The notes under the pieces: generated by a model
Told to the model about the DNA's origin: nothing
What the model saw: the letters and a program-made list of their open reading frames with translations, nothing else
The model's database searches: none
Program-made: the position numbers and the translations under genes
NCBI GenBank assembly: GCA_963693085.1
Contig: OY856411.1
Location: forward strand, 69,801,001-69,865,000
DNA from: Alisma plantago-aquatica
Lineage: Eukaryota > Streptophyta > Magnoliopsida > Alismatales > Alismataceae
Length of the DNA: 64,000 nt
Reading direction: 5' to 3'
Part shown: positions 22,964-32,689 of the stretch, one piece after another
Layout of the letters: each line of letters starts with the position of its first letter
How positions within the stretch are numbered: the first letter of the stretch is position 1

Positions 22964-23363
22964 TGTTGAGAATGACGGAGGAAGAAGATGAAGAACACCG
23001 ATTACATGTCGGCTGCTATGTGCAGCAAAACGTGAGTAGGGTTAGAGCCTACACACTTGTATTTATACATTAGGGTAGAGTACATGAGATACAAGAAGAG
23101 AAAACAAATAAAAATAACATTTTATAACAAAAATAGGTCAGCCGCCGGTTTACTGTTCCGCCGCTGTGCCGGTGTCGATACCATCGACTTGTGTCGATGG
23201 TATCGACGGAGTATTCTCTTGCGCCTGAACCAATCTCGATACTATCGACATGTGTGTCGATAGTATCGACCAAGATGCAGCTTGCTCCATCATGAACCTG
23301 GACAGATCTCGATACCATCGACAGGATGTCGATGGTATCGACTTAGATACAGGTTGCTTCACA
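22964..23363 (-). repeat. Copia C 3' LTR (left copy) with three palindrome pairs in U3
   Basis: 400 bp. On the minus strand U3 begins TGTGAAGCAACC and contains three pairs of GTCGATANNATCGAC-type palindromes: starts 23174/23193, 23236/23256 and 23309/23328, 19-20 bp apart. In the second and third pairs one member lacks the outer G. A TATAAATA box lies at 23060-23067 (reverse). The palindromes sit upstream of it, where enhancers are expected. Confidence 0.92.
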
Positions 23364-23382
23364 CTCCCCCTCAAGCTGGAGC
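23364..23382 (-). other. Copia C polypurine tract
   Basis: The minus strand reads GCTCCAGCTTGAGGGGGAG directly before the LTR. It overlaps the last codons and TGA stop of pol. Confidence 0.88.
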
Positions 23383-26300
23383 GTACACATTGTGAATACC
23401 CAGCTTGCCACATAAATTCTGGAATACTGCTGGACCCAATGGCTTTGTTAAGATGTCAGCTAATTGATCCTCAGACTTGACATATGGCGTCACAATATTG
23501 CCATTCTTTATCTGATCTCTGATGAAGTGACAATCAACTTCTATATGCTTTGTACGTTCATGAAAGACAGGATTCCTGGCGATGTGTATAGCAGATTGAT
23601 TGTCACACTTGAGTATCATGGGAGATTGAATCAAAATCTTTAACTCGAATAGGATAGATTTGACCCATTGTAATTCACAGCATGCATGTGCCATAGCACG
23701 GTACTCAACTTCAGTACTGGATCGCGCTACCACATGTTGTTTCTTGCTTTTCCATGTGATCAAATGGTCACCAAGAAAGGTGCAGTAACCAGAAGTAGAT
23801 CGTCTATCAACTTGATTTCCAGCCCAATCTGCATCCGCATAACCTGTAAGAGACAAGGGTGATGAGGAACTCTTTGGTTTATAGTAAGTGATCCCCTTCC
23901 CAGGAGCACTTTTCAGATATCTCAGAATCCTGCATACAGCTGTCCAATGCGACTGTCGTGGTGTGCACATATGTTGACTTACTACTCCAACAGCAAAAGA
24001 AATATCAGGTCTTGTGACAGTTAGGTAAATCAACTTCCCAACTATTCTCCTGTAATGACCTGGATCTGAATATTCAGTATCATCGTCTACCTCCTTGATG
24101 TGATAATCCATAGGAGTGGATACGGGCTTAGAATCAGTCATACCCGTTTCCTGTAGCAAGTCAAGAACATATTTCCTCTGGGAGAGATTTATACCTGTAT
24201 GGGATCTAAGAACCTCAATCCCTAGAAAGTATCTCAGCTTCCCCAGGTCCTTCGTGTGAAAGTGATGTTGTAGTCCTTCCTTCACACGTGATATGCCTGT
24301 AGAATCGCTGCCAGTAATCACAATATCATCAACATAGACAACAATAATGATGGATCCACCAGAAGAATTTGAATAAAATAGAGAGTGATCAGTCATGGAA
24401 CGAGAGAAGCCCATCTGTAACACAACAGCACTGAACTTGTCAAACCAAGCTCGAGGAGATTGCTTTAACCCATAGATAGCCTTCTTCAATCTGCAAACTT
24501 TCTGACACTCCCCCTGAGCAACAAAACCGGGTGGTTGCTCCATGTACACCTCTTCCTGAAGATCTCCATGAAGAAAGGCGTTCTTGACATCCAGCTGGAA
24601 AAGAGGCCAATCAAAGGTAGTAGCTAGAGATATAAGGATCCGCACAGAATTGAGACGAGCAACTGGAGAGAAGGTCTCAAAGAAGTCCACTCCATATGTC
24701 TGTGTGTAGCCTTTAGCTACCAATCTGGCCTTCAACCGCTCAATCGATCCATCAGGGTTGTGTTTGACGGTAAAGACCCATCTACAACCCACAACTTTCT
24801 TGCCCGCAGGTAAAGTAACAAGATCCCATGTGCCATTGTCAATCAAAGCAGAGATTTCCACCTGCATTGCCTGCTGCCAGCCACTGTCCTTCAGAGCCTC
24901 TAAGTGGTTTCGTGGTATCTTAATGGAGTCCATCCCAACAGCAAATGCACGAGCCGGTGTAGATAAGTGTGACAAACAACAGACATTCGATATGGGATGT
25001 CGAATAGTACATGAACGTATACCTTTTCGGACAGCAATAGGAAGATCAAGGTCAGAAGCTTCTGCAGGAATCTCTGGAGTAGAAGATGACGAAGAAGGCT
25101 CATGGACTTGTGCCGCTACCTCATCTGGATCCTGTCTACCGCGCCTGTGATAAACCTGGTTATAGGGTTGAATGGTAGGTGGATCATGCGGTAAGTCCTC
25201 AACAATGATAGGTGGCACTCCCTCACTTTGAATTACGGGTGGCACTCCCTCACTCAATTGCTCCCCCTTGCTCATAGTATGTGCAAAATATGGACTGGTT
25301 TCATGAAAGGTGACATCCTTAGAAACAAACATACGACGCAAACTCGGGCAATAACACTTGTAACCTTTACTCGTACCAGAGTAACCAAGAAACAAGGTTT
25401 TCAAGGACCTAGGAGAGAGTTTGTCTTGTTTGGGATCAAAGTTATGAACGAAGGATGTACAACCAAAAACTCGAAGCGGAACATGAAACGGTTGATCCAT
25501 AGGGCGTAAGACAGAAAAGGGAGTGCGCCCATGCAAAATAGAAGAGGGCTGCCGATTAATCAAAAAACAGGCAGTGAGAAGAGCCTCAGACCAGAAACGT
25601 TTAGGCACATTGGATTCAAACATGATAGACCTAGTGATATCCAAGAGATGGCGATTCTTTCGCTCAGCAACACCATTCTGCATAGGAGTGTGAGGACAAG
25701 AGGTTTGATGAATCATACCAACTGAACTGCAAAACTCATGCATTGCTTTCTGAACGTACTCAAGGGCATTATCAGATTGAAAAATTTTAATATTGCAGTG
25801 AAATTGAACTTGAATTTGTTTATGAAAATGTTTGATAATGGAAAGCACAGATTCACGACTTTTTAAAAGATAAATCCATGTCATGCGAGAGTAATCATCC
25901 ACAAAAGAAATGAAATAGCTAAAACCATTATAACTCTGGTTTTTAACAGGACCCCATACATCACTGTGGACTAACTCAAATGGACTAGAAGCCCGATTAT
26001 TGACACGAACAGGATAAGACAACCGATGGTGTTTGCCCAACTGACAGGACTGACACTCTAATGAGGACACATGAGCTAGATCGGGTTCCAATTTCTTCAA
26101 GCTTTCTAAGGAAGGATGGCCATATCTGCAATGCCACAACAAGGGGGAACTACTCAGCATGGCGGAGGAAACTGGAGCAGGAGGTGGATGGCGAGGTAGA
26201 TAATCACCAGGAAAGAGGTAGAGATCACCTTTCCTAGGCCCCCCACCAATCATCTTCAAACTCTTGAGATCCTGTAAAACAAAACAAGATGGCCCGAAAG

Positions 26301-26640
26301 TTACTGTGCAGTTCATAGTGTCAATCAACTTGGCAACAGAAAGCAAATTGAATGGAAAATCAGGTACAAAATGGACAGATTTCAAATCAATATCTGGTGT
26401 AAGGGACACAGAACCACTAGCTACCACCTTCCTCACAGAACCATCTGCCAAGGTAACAGAGGGGTGAGGAATATATGAGTCAAGTGTGCGGAGCAATCGC
26501 CTCATACCAGTCATGTGCTGGGAGGCACCAGAGTCGACCACCCAGGGAGTTGCGGATCCGGAAGCCATAAAAGAGGTAGCCTGATTACCCGCTGTAGATG
26601 CAAGATGTGCTGTAGAAGCAGATGAAGCGCCCATATTCAA
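23371..26640 (-). CDS. Copia C Pol polyprotein: protease, integrase, RT, RNase H
   Basis: 1089 codons from the first Met after the TAG; true translation probably begins at gag. Protease WVVDSGAS at residues 33-40. Integrase zinc domain H..H..CQSCQ at about 170-200; catalytic D227, D290 and E326, with the D-35-E spacing of retroviral-type integrases. [12 protein letters not shown] with D684 and YVDD at 769-772. RNase H: YADADWAG with D936/D938, E979 and D1013, ending YAPA-stop. The product copies element RNA into cDNA and inserts it. No frameshift is visible, in contrast to copia B. The nucleocapsid knuckle lies upstream in the same frame. Confidence 0.93.
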   Translation of the reverse strand: MNMGASSASTAHLASTAGNQATSFMASGSATPWVVDSGASQHMTGMRRLLRTLDSYIPHPSVTLADGSVRKVVASGSVSLTPDIDLKSVHFVPDFPFNLLSVAKLIDTMNCTVTFGPSCFVLQDLKSLKMIGGGPRKGDLYLFPGDYLPRHPPPAPVSSAMLSSSPLLWHCRYGHPSLESLKKLEPDLAHVSSLECQSCQLGKHHRLSYPVRVNNRASSPFELVHSDVWGPVKNQSYNGFSYFISFVDDYSRMTWIYLLKSRESVLSIIKHFHKQIQVQFHCNIKIFQSDNALEYVQKAMHEFCSSVGMIHQTSCPHTPMQNGVAERKNRHLLDITRSIMFESNVPKRFWSEALLTACFLINRQPSSILHGRTPFSVLRPMDQPFHVPLRVFGCTSFVHNFDPKQDKLSPRSLKTLFLGYSGTSKGYKCYCPSLRRMFVSKDVTFHETSPYFAHTMSKGEQLSEGVPPVIQSEGVPPIIVEDLPHDPPTIQPYNQVYHRRGRQDPDEVAAQVHEPSSSSSTPEIPAEASDLDLPIAVRKGIRSCTIRHPISNVCCLSHLSTPARAFAVGMDSIKIPRNHLEALKDSGWQQAMQVEISALIDNGTWDLVTLPAGKKVVGCRWVFTVKHNPDGSIERLKARLVAKGYTQTYGVDFFETFSPVARLNSVRILISLATTFDWPLFQLDVKNAFLHGDLQEEVYMEQPPGFVAQGECQKVCRLKKAIYGLKQSPRAWFDKFSAVVLQMGFSRSMTDHSLFYSNSSGGSIIIVVYVDDIVITGSDSTGISRVKEGLQHHFHTKDLGKLRYFLGIEVLRSHTGINLSQRKYVLDLLQETGMTDSKPVSTPMDYHIKEVDDDTEYSDPGHYRRIVGKLIYLTVTRPDISFAVGVVSQHMCTPRQSHWTAVCRILRYLKSAPGKGITYYKPKSSSSPLSLTGYADADWAGNQVDRRSTSGYCTFLGDHLITWKSKKQHVVARSSTEVEYRAMAHACCELQWVKSILFELKILIQSPMILKCDNQSAIHIARNPVFHERTKHIEVDCHFIRDQIKNGNIVTPYVKSEDQLADILTKPLGPAVFQNLCGKLGIHNVYAPA

Positions 26641-26853
26641 ATGTTGAGTGGCCTGAATGAATCTGTCATATTCCTCCTGAGTAAGGGTGATGCCAGAGGA
26701 ACTCGAGCTCGCAGTAGTAGAATCTGAAGTAGCACAATTGGCAGCTCCAACAGGTGGGGCTGCAGGTCTCCCATGTTTCTTCCAGCATTTCTCGACAGAG
26801 TGCCCGGGTTTGTCACAAAAAGTACATCTAGGGCGAGTCCCACGTCCTCTGCC

Positions 26854-27549
26854 CTAGCCAGGTCTGTCAGATGAAGTAGATGCAGGTCGTCCTCCGCGAA
26901 CTGCTGCAGCAATAGAGGCATGAGAATCTCCAGAAGGAACAATAGGAGGAGGACCAATGGACTCAAAGGTGGACTGTTGAATCCTAGAGAAGGCTTCTGC
27001 AAGGCTCGGTAATTTATCAGATGCAAGTATCACACTTCTTGCTGAACCAAATGAGGAGCTAAGGCCAGATAGAAATTTGGCAGTGACAAGATCATCTCTA
27101 TCCTTAATCTGCTCAACAACCTTCACTGGATGATAGTAGCTCAACTCCTGAGAGATAGCTTGAATCACACCGAAATACTCTTCAAGTGATCTATCACCTT
27201 GTTTTTCCGCAAACAGACGATCATAGATCATAAACTGGCGAAGAGCATTCTTCTCTTGAGCATAGTGTTGCTTGACGGCATCCCAAATCTCCTTAGCAGT
27301 GGAGTAGAACATGAACCTAGAAGCAATAGACGGTTCCATGCTACCCCGTAACCAAGTCTTCACTAGGCTGTCAAGACGTTTCCACTCGGCATAGTCTTGG
27401 TCAGTGCTAGTGAGAGGTGCAGAATCAACAAACTTTGCTCGATCGCGCGATTCCAAGACAGTATGAACCGCATTCATCCATAGCAAAAAATTCTTCCCAT
27501 TAAGCTTGATAGGAATAGGCGAGACCTCATAATAGGTCTTGTTCTCCAT
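26854..27549 (-). CDS. Copia C gag, ending at an in-frame TAG
   Basis: 231 codons from ATG at 27549 begin MENKTYYEVSPIPIKLNGKN, the copia Gag start (K-L-N-G-K-N-F-L-L-W). The core follows, with LRQFMIYDRL and the Gly/Arg-rich start of the nucleocapsid region. It stops at TAG (26856-26854) within that RG-rich stretch, just before the CCHC knuckle (C-T-F-C..H....C, codons from about 26825). The same frame then continues without further stops to 23371. The TAG is either a recent nonsense mutation or a leaky stop setting the Gag:Pol ratio. Confidence 0.85.
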   Translation of the reverse strand: MENKTYYEVSPIPIKLNGKNFLLWMNAVHTVLESRDRAKFVDSAPLTSTDQDYAEWKRLDSLVKTWLRGSMEPSIASRFMFYSTAKEIWDAVKQHYAQEKNALRQFMIYDRLFAEKQGDRSLEEYFGVIQAISQELSYYHPVKVVEQIKDRDDLVTAKFLSGLSSSFGSARSVILASDKLPSLAEAFSRIQQSTFESIGPPPIVPSGDSHASIAAAVRGGRPASTSSDRPG

Positions 27550-27966
27550 GATGCAACTGGGATATGTGTGACGGGGTGATACACGTCACAAAAAAAATTG
27601 AGTGGACGGATAGATACGCGTCCCGTGACGGAGAGATACACGTCACAACTGAACAAGATAGAGGATGCGTTACTGACGCATCAACAACCTTCAAGAGAGA
27701 GGTTCCTAATCACACATGAAGGAGATGTGATTAGGAAGACACTTTGGAAGAGACGAGACCTCCGGTTTGGGCTTTAGGTGGCCGTTTGATCAACCGGAGA
27801 TCTTCAAACCGGAGAACAACAGCTCTACCGGTTGCTGCGGCGGCGGCTTGTGGAGAAGAAGTTGCTGCGGTGTCGCCTTGTGGAGAGAAGGTGTGGCGGC
27901 GCCCTGTGGAGAAGAAGAAGGGTAGGCGGCGCTTGGAGAAGAGGCGATGGACCGGTCGAAGTTACA
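27550..27966 (-). other. Copia C leader
   Basis: Untranslated stretch between primer site and gag ATG. It contains several GTGACG/CGTCAC repeats near 27570-27680 and GGCGGCG runs, and probably holds packaging and dimerisation signals. Confidence 0.55.
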
Positions 27967-27978
27967 GCTCTGATACCA
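27967..27978 (-). other. Copia C primer-binding site (tRNA-iMet)
   Basis: The minus strand reads TGGTATCAGAGC directly inside the 5' LTR. Confidence 0.92.
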
Positions 27979-28378
27979 TGTTGAGAATGACGGAGGAAGA
28001 AGATGAAGAACACCGATTACATGTCGGCTGCTATGTGCAGCAAAACGTGAGTAGGGTTAGAGCCTACACACTTGTATTTATACATTAGGGTAGAGTACAT
28101 GAGATACAAGAAGAGAAAACAAATAAAAATAACATTTTATAACAAAAATAGGTCAGCCGCCGGTTTACTGTTCCGCCGCTGTGCCGGTGTCGATACCATC
28201 GACTTGTGTCGATGGTATCGACGGAGTATTCTCTTGCTCCTGAACCAATCTCGATACTATCGACATGTGTGTCGATAGTATCGACCAAGATGCGGCTTGC
28301 TCCATCATGAACCTGGACAGATCTCGATACCATCGACAGGATGTCGATGGTATCGACTTAGATACAGGTTGCTTCACA
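27979..28378 (-). repeat. Copia C 5' LTR (right copy)
   Basis: 400-bp partner of 22964-23363, offset by exactly 5015 bp. The two differences lie at the equivalents of 23222 (G/T) and 23278 (A/G). The palindrome pairs are all conserved, at 28189-28357. Confidence 0.92.
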
Positions 28379-28383
28379 CTACT

Positions 28384-28807
28384 TTTTCTGCAAAATTTTG
28401 TATTGGCTCTAAAGCCCCTTTTGACATTGTGCATGCTGACATTTGGGGACCGTGTTCTGTGCCTAGCGTTTCTGGATTCAAATATTTCTTAAGTTTTATT
28501 GATGATTTTTCCAGAACCACATGGTTATTTTTACTGACAGACAGATCTACTGTAGTTGAAAAAATTTCTGAGTTTTTTGCGGAAATTCGGACTCAATTTG
28601 CTAAGCCCATCAAGATTTTTCGCACAGACAATGCCTTGGAATTTGTGCAAATTTCTGTTCAGTCTTTTTGTAAACGTCAGGGCACCATTCACCAGACTTC
28701 CTGTGCTTATACCCCACAACAAAACGGTGTCGCTGAGCGTAAGAATCGCCATCTCCTTGAGGTCGCCCGCACACTTCTCTTTCACTACCATGTTCCTCAC
28801 AAATTTG
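28384..28807 (+). pseudogene. Copia B integrase core
   Basis: Resumes the frame cut at 22963. It holds the catalytic triad contexts HADIWGP, FRTDNALEF and QNGVAERKNRH, i.e. D, D-35-E. A one-base deletion in a T run near 28806 (AAATTTGG) shifts the frame and leads to a premature stop at 28842. Confidence 0.85.
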
Positions 28808-29001
28808 GCCTGAGGCAATCTCCACTGCTTGCTATCTCATAAACCGCATGCCTTCCTCTGTACTTCACAATAAAATCCCTTTTCAAATTCTTTTCCCTGA
28901 TCTACCACTGTTTGCTGTACCACCGCGTATTTTTGGGAGCACATGCTTTGTGAAGAACCTTAGACCTGGTCTTACTAAATTAGATCCCAAGGCCACCAAG
29001 T
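28808..29001 (+). pseudogene. Copia B integrase C-terminal region
   Basis: Third frame segment, including NRMPSSVLHNKIPF and FGSTCFVKNL, the copia integrase C-terminal domain. It is lost at 28999-29006, where two bases of a GTGTGT/T-run context seem missing; reading continues in another frame from 29002. Confidence 0.82.
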
Positions 29002-30880
29002 GTGTTTTTGGGCTATTCCCGCACTCAGAAAGGATATCGGTGTTATGATCCTGCTTCACATAAATGGCTTGTATCTGCGGATGTGGTATTCTTTGAACAC
29101 ATGCCATTTTTCTCTTGGGAGGGTTCTGCTCTTACGTCTGATTTGTTGACTGATACGCCCTTACCTATGGTGGATGATGAGTATGATAGCCCTGCTCCTG
29201 TATCTACAAGTGAGAAGCCCCCTCTACAGGTTTATCACAGAAGACCAAAGCCAACAGCTCTCTCTATGGACTCTCCATCGTCCACGTCCTCTGCGCCAGA
29301 TCAGCCACCTCCGCAGGTATTTTCTGACCTTGATGTTCCCATTAGTCTGAGAAAGGGGACACGTGCTTGTACGAAACATCCAATTGGGAATTTTTGTACG
29401 TCCGTTCATTTGAATTCTAATTTTGCCAACTTTACTGCTGCTCTGTCTGCTATTTCTTTCCCTAAGACTGCTGCTCAGGCTCTTAAAATCCCAGCATGGC
29501 GTCAGGCAATGGAAGAAGAAATGACGGCTCTTACTGATCGTCATACTTGGACTCTTGTTGATCCTCCTACTGATTGCTCGCCAGTTGGGTGTCGCTGGGT
29601 CTTCACAGTGAAATATCAGCCTGATGGTACGGTCGAGCGCCTGAAAGCCAGACTGGTTGCTAAAGGATACACTCAGACCTATGGGGTTGACTATTTTGAA
29701 ACCTTCTCTCCTGTGGCACGACTTAATTCTGTAAGGATTCTGATCTCTGTTGCTGTTAATTCTGATTGGCCGTTATACCAGCTCGATGTGAAAAATGCCT
29801 TTCTCTATGGCGATCTACATGAAGAAGTCTACATGTCTCAGCCCCCCGGCTTTATCTGTGAGGGGGAGCCATCTAAAGTCTGTCGTTTAAAAAAAGCTAT
29901 CTATGGCCTCAAACAGAGTCCACGTGCGTGGTTTGACAAACTTAGCACTATTCTCCAGGATTATTCTTTTCGCCGCTCTCAGTTGGACCACTCTGTTTTT
30001 GTTAAACAATCCACAGCTGGCATTATTATTCTTATTGTGTATGTTGATGATATTATACTCTCTGGGAGTGATGCAGCAGGTATTCAGGCAACTAAGCGGT
30101 ATCTTGAAAAGCACTTTGTTACTAAAGACCTCGGTTCTTTACGCTACTTTCTTGGGATAGAGGTCTCTCGCTCTTCTGCAGGACTGTGTCTTTCTCAGCG
30201 GAAGTATGTTCTGGACTTGTTATCTGAGACTGGACTCCTAGGTGCTAAGCCTGCTAGCACCCCTCTTGATCCTAACACTGATTGGGATGATCAAGCCTCT
30301 CCTGCATATGCTGACACTCATCAGTACAGACGAATGGTCGGGAAGCTTATCTACCTCACAGTCACACGAGCTGACATTACTGCTGCTGTCGGATTGGTTA
30401 GTCGCTACCTTGACAAACCCCGACAATGTCATTGGGATGCTGTTTGCCATATTCTGCGCTATTTGAAGAACTCTCCTGGAAAAGGGCTTCTCTACAAAAA
30501 ACATGGGCACTGTAAGATACTGGGCTACTCAGATTCTGATTATGCTGGGAGCAAGGTTGATCGCCGCTCCACTTCTGGATACTGTACTTTTGTTGGGGGC
30601 AATTTAGTCACATGGAGCAGAAAACAGGCTGTGGTTGCCCGCTCTAGTGCTGAAGCTGAATATCGCGCCATGGCACATACTACCTGCGAGCTCTTCTGGA
30701 TTCGAAGCCTTCTGACAGATTTTGGTTTTTCAGACTTGTCGCCCATTCCTATGTTCTGTAATAATAAAGCAGCCACTTTCATTGCTAGCAACCCTACCTT
30801 CCATGAGCGCACGAAGCATATTGAAGTGGACTGTCACTTTGTTCGTGAGGCGGTTCTATCTGGTCAGATTTCTACCCCCT
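29002..30880 (+). pseudogene. Copia B reverse transcriptase and RNase H
   Basis: About 626 codons without stop. [15 protein letters not shown] (D262 of this segment) and YVDD at 347-350. RNase [16 protein letters not shown] and [10 protein letters not shown], then [16 protein letters not shown]. Catalytic residues are intact. One extra C in a C run at about 30877-30881 shifts the frame; without it the reading would continue in the segment 30881-30994. Confidence 0.9.
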
Positions 30881-30994
30881 TACATTCATACTGATGAGCA
30901 GATTGCTGATATCTTCACAAAGATTCTTCCGAAGAAGCGCTTCACTGATATGACATCCAAGCTGGGCATGATTGACATCTATGCTCCAGCTTGA
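30881..30994 (+). pseudogene. Copia B pol C-terminal tail
   Basis: Short last segment with the RNase H tail signature EQIADIFTKILPKKRF, ending IYAPA-stop at 30994. The stop lies within the polypurine segment. Confidence 0.85.
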
Positions 30995-31001
30995 GGGGGA
31001 G

Positions 31002-31195
31002 TATTAGTAGATAGACTTTGCTGTGTTTTTCTCTTTTACACTTAGTCTATTTTCTATTTTTCTTTTCCTTTACACTTATGTTTTATCCCACATGGGTTAT
31101 CTCTAGACCCTGTGGTTCTTTTGTGTATTATATAGAGACTCTTGTATATTCTTTTATCATCGAATAATATAAGACCTTTTTCCGCATTATCCAGA
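31002..31195 (+). repeat. Copia B 3' LTR
   Basis: 194 bp, preceded by the polypurine tract GCTCCAGCTTGAGGGGGAG (30983-31001) and followed by AGATC. Confidence 0.92.
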
Positions 31196-31200
31196 AGATC

Positions 31201-31826
31201 CTTCCTGGTTTCCACCCATCTCTACCCACCCTATTTTCCCGAAAGGTTGTTTGAACATCTAATCTCTTACCCTTTGTCAGGGAAGAACACCGGCTGGATT
31301 GACTTTTGTAGGGATCTCGTTATCATCTACAACACAAACAATGACTGAAACAAATATATGCTTATCCTGTTGATGATCTTATAAATGTATAGCATTGCTG
31401 ATTTTGATGAACCATTGTGCATTTTGTAGTGACTCGGGAATAATCATAGTTGCCAATTTAAGTACTAATTGATATAAATAACTGTGCTAAAAAATGTTTA
31501 CGGCATCTTCGGTAGTTAGTATTCTCTATTTCTTGCAATTTATTAGTATTGCTGGTGAAGTGTCTGCCACTAGATATCTGAACCATCTTTTTGGAGCTTA
31601 AAAAGACACGAATGCAAGTCTGTTCAATTGTAAGGTAAGGGCACCACTAATATAGCACGTTTCCGCAATGTGCTTACGATTAGCATTACAAGCTGTGTGT
31701 GCTCTAATAGTACAGTATATATGTATCAAGCATCTTGTATTGATGATAGAAGTATATATCTATCTAACCTTGTCTTGAATAGATGAGTTATCTATATACT
31801 AATTTACATGCTTTTTATGCCTGTAG
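31201..31826. other. No gene recognised
   Basis: Intron 4 tail between copia B and exon 5. AT-rich, with a short GGGAAGAACACCGGC patch of unclear origin near 31280. Confidence 0.4.
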
Positions 31827-31942
31827 TTGATAGGTTGTGGTGGGGAAAGACAACCTACTGATAAAGAAGTACAAGCTGCAATCTGGGAGGTTTGTGGGGA
31901 TTCCGGAGCTATGCAGCTACTTGTTGATCTTCTGCAGTCAAA
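31827..31942 (+). CDS. SET-domain gene, exon 5 in window
   Basis: The exon follows a GCCTGTAG acceptor. It reads 38 codons plus two bases (LIGCGGERQPTDKEVQAA ... MQLLVDLLQS then AA). The donor is GTATTG. The split Lys codon is completed by the G that opens the next exon. It continues the helical domain after the 12.1-kb intron that holds nested copia elements B and C. Confidence 0.85.
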
Positions 31943-32564
31943 GTATTGAATTTTCAATCTTGCTCTGGTTACTTTTTTGGTGTTATTGTGTTTCCTTGTA
32001 TACTTTTGACCACTGAATTCTCATTTTTTGGATTATATATTCATTGCTAAGGTTTGTTCACAAATAACGTAATGATATCAGGCATATATTGGAGTTATTG
32101 ATTTATTTTGAACCAACAGTTTAAAACTTAGTTATTACAACACTGTAGTATATCACTTATCTTCATAACTTTCAGAATACAATCTATAATCTCATTATTT
32201 TATCTCTGAAATCTGATTTTTCATTCACCTTTTCATGGGAGATGCATGTTTACAGTCTAATGGAACGATACATTACATTTCTCTTTGATTTCACTATATG
32301 TGGTTTTTGCCTTTTGTCATTTTTTCTTCAGTACTCTGCTTTGTTAGTACCACAAGCTTTCCTTCAAGTATTTTCAATTTTAGAAGCCCATGCATATTAG
32401 CTGTGGGAGCCGATTCTCAGAGAATCATAAGAACTCACAGGCAGAATTAGACATTTGAAAACCACTTAAAAATTTCTTCGTTTATATGAGTAGCAATTGA
32501 AAGTGAAACCATAAAATCAATCCATATGTATTCATATGCATTGTTTGAGGAACATGAGTCCAAG
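31943..32564. other. No gene recognised
   Basis: First part of intron 5, AT-rich. I see no feature. Confidence 0.4.
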
Positions 32565-32689
32565 TCTAGGGTTGTCGACGGGGAGGATATGGGGAGGGTC
32601 AAGGCTTACCCTTATCCTTACCCACCTAAGTGTAGCTCGGTAAGGATAATTCCCCACCTCATCCACGACAGCCTTATCCTCACTCCATG

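Larger units (their letters stand above)
22964..28378 (-). mobile_element. Copia C: recent, nearly intact Ty1/copia nested in copia B
   Basis: 400-bp LTRs (22964-23363 and 27979-28378) start TG and end CA, differ at two positions, and are flanked by a perfect CTACT duplication (22959-22963 and 28379-28383). Length is 5415 bp. The minus strand carries primer site, about 0.4 kb leader, a single gag-pol frame interrupted by one TAG, and polypurine tract. All catalytic motifs of protease, integrase, RT and RNase H are present. It lies antisense to both copia B and the host gene, and is necessarily younger than B. Confidence 0.96.
20564..31195 (+). mobile_element. Copia B: recent Ty1/copia retrotransposon, split by copia C
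   Basis: 194-bp LTRs (20564-20757 and 31002-31195) differ at one base and are flanked by a perfect AGATC duplication (20559-20563 and 31196-31200). A tRNA-iMet primer site and a polypurine tract lie directly inside. Without the nested element C and its duplication the length is 5212 bp, normal for copia. Order is gag, protease, integrase, RT, RNase H, the Ty1/copia order. The frame is broken by four indels as well as by the insertion. It lies in the same orientation as the host gene, in its 12.1-kb intron. Confidence 0.95.

Noticed and set aside
23057..23480. Short open frames with VDTIDL/SRYHR residues, repeated at 28072-28492
   Set aside because: They lie in the copia C LTRs and simply translate the palindromes; both copies exist because LTRs are duplicated.
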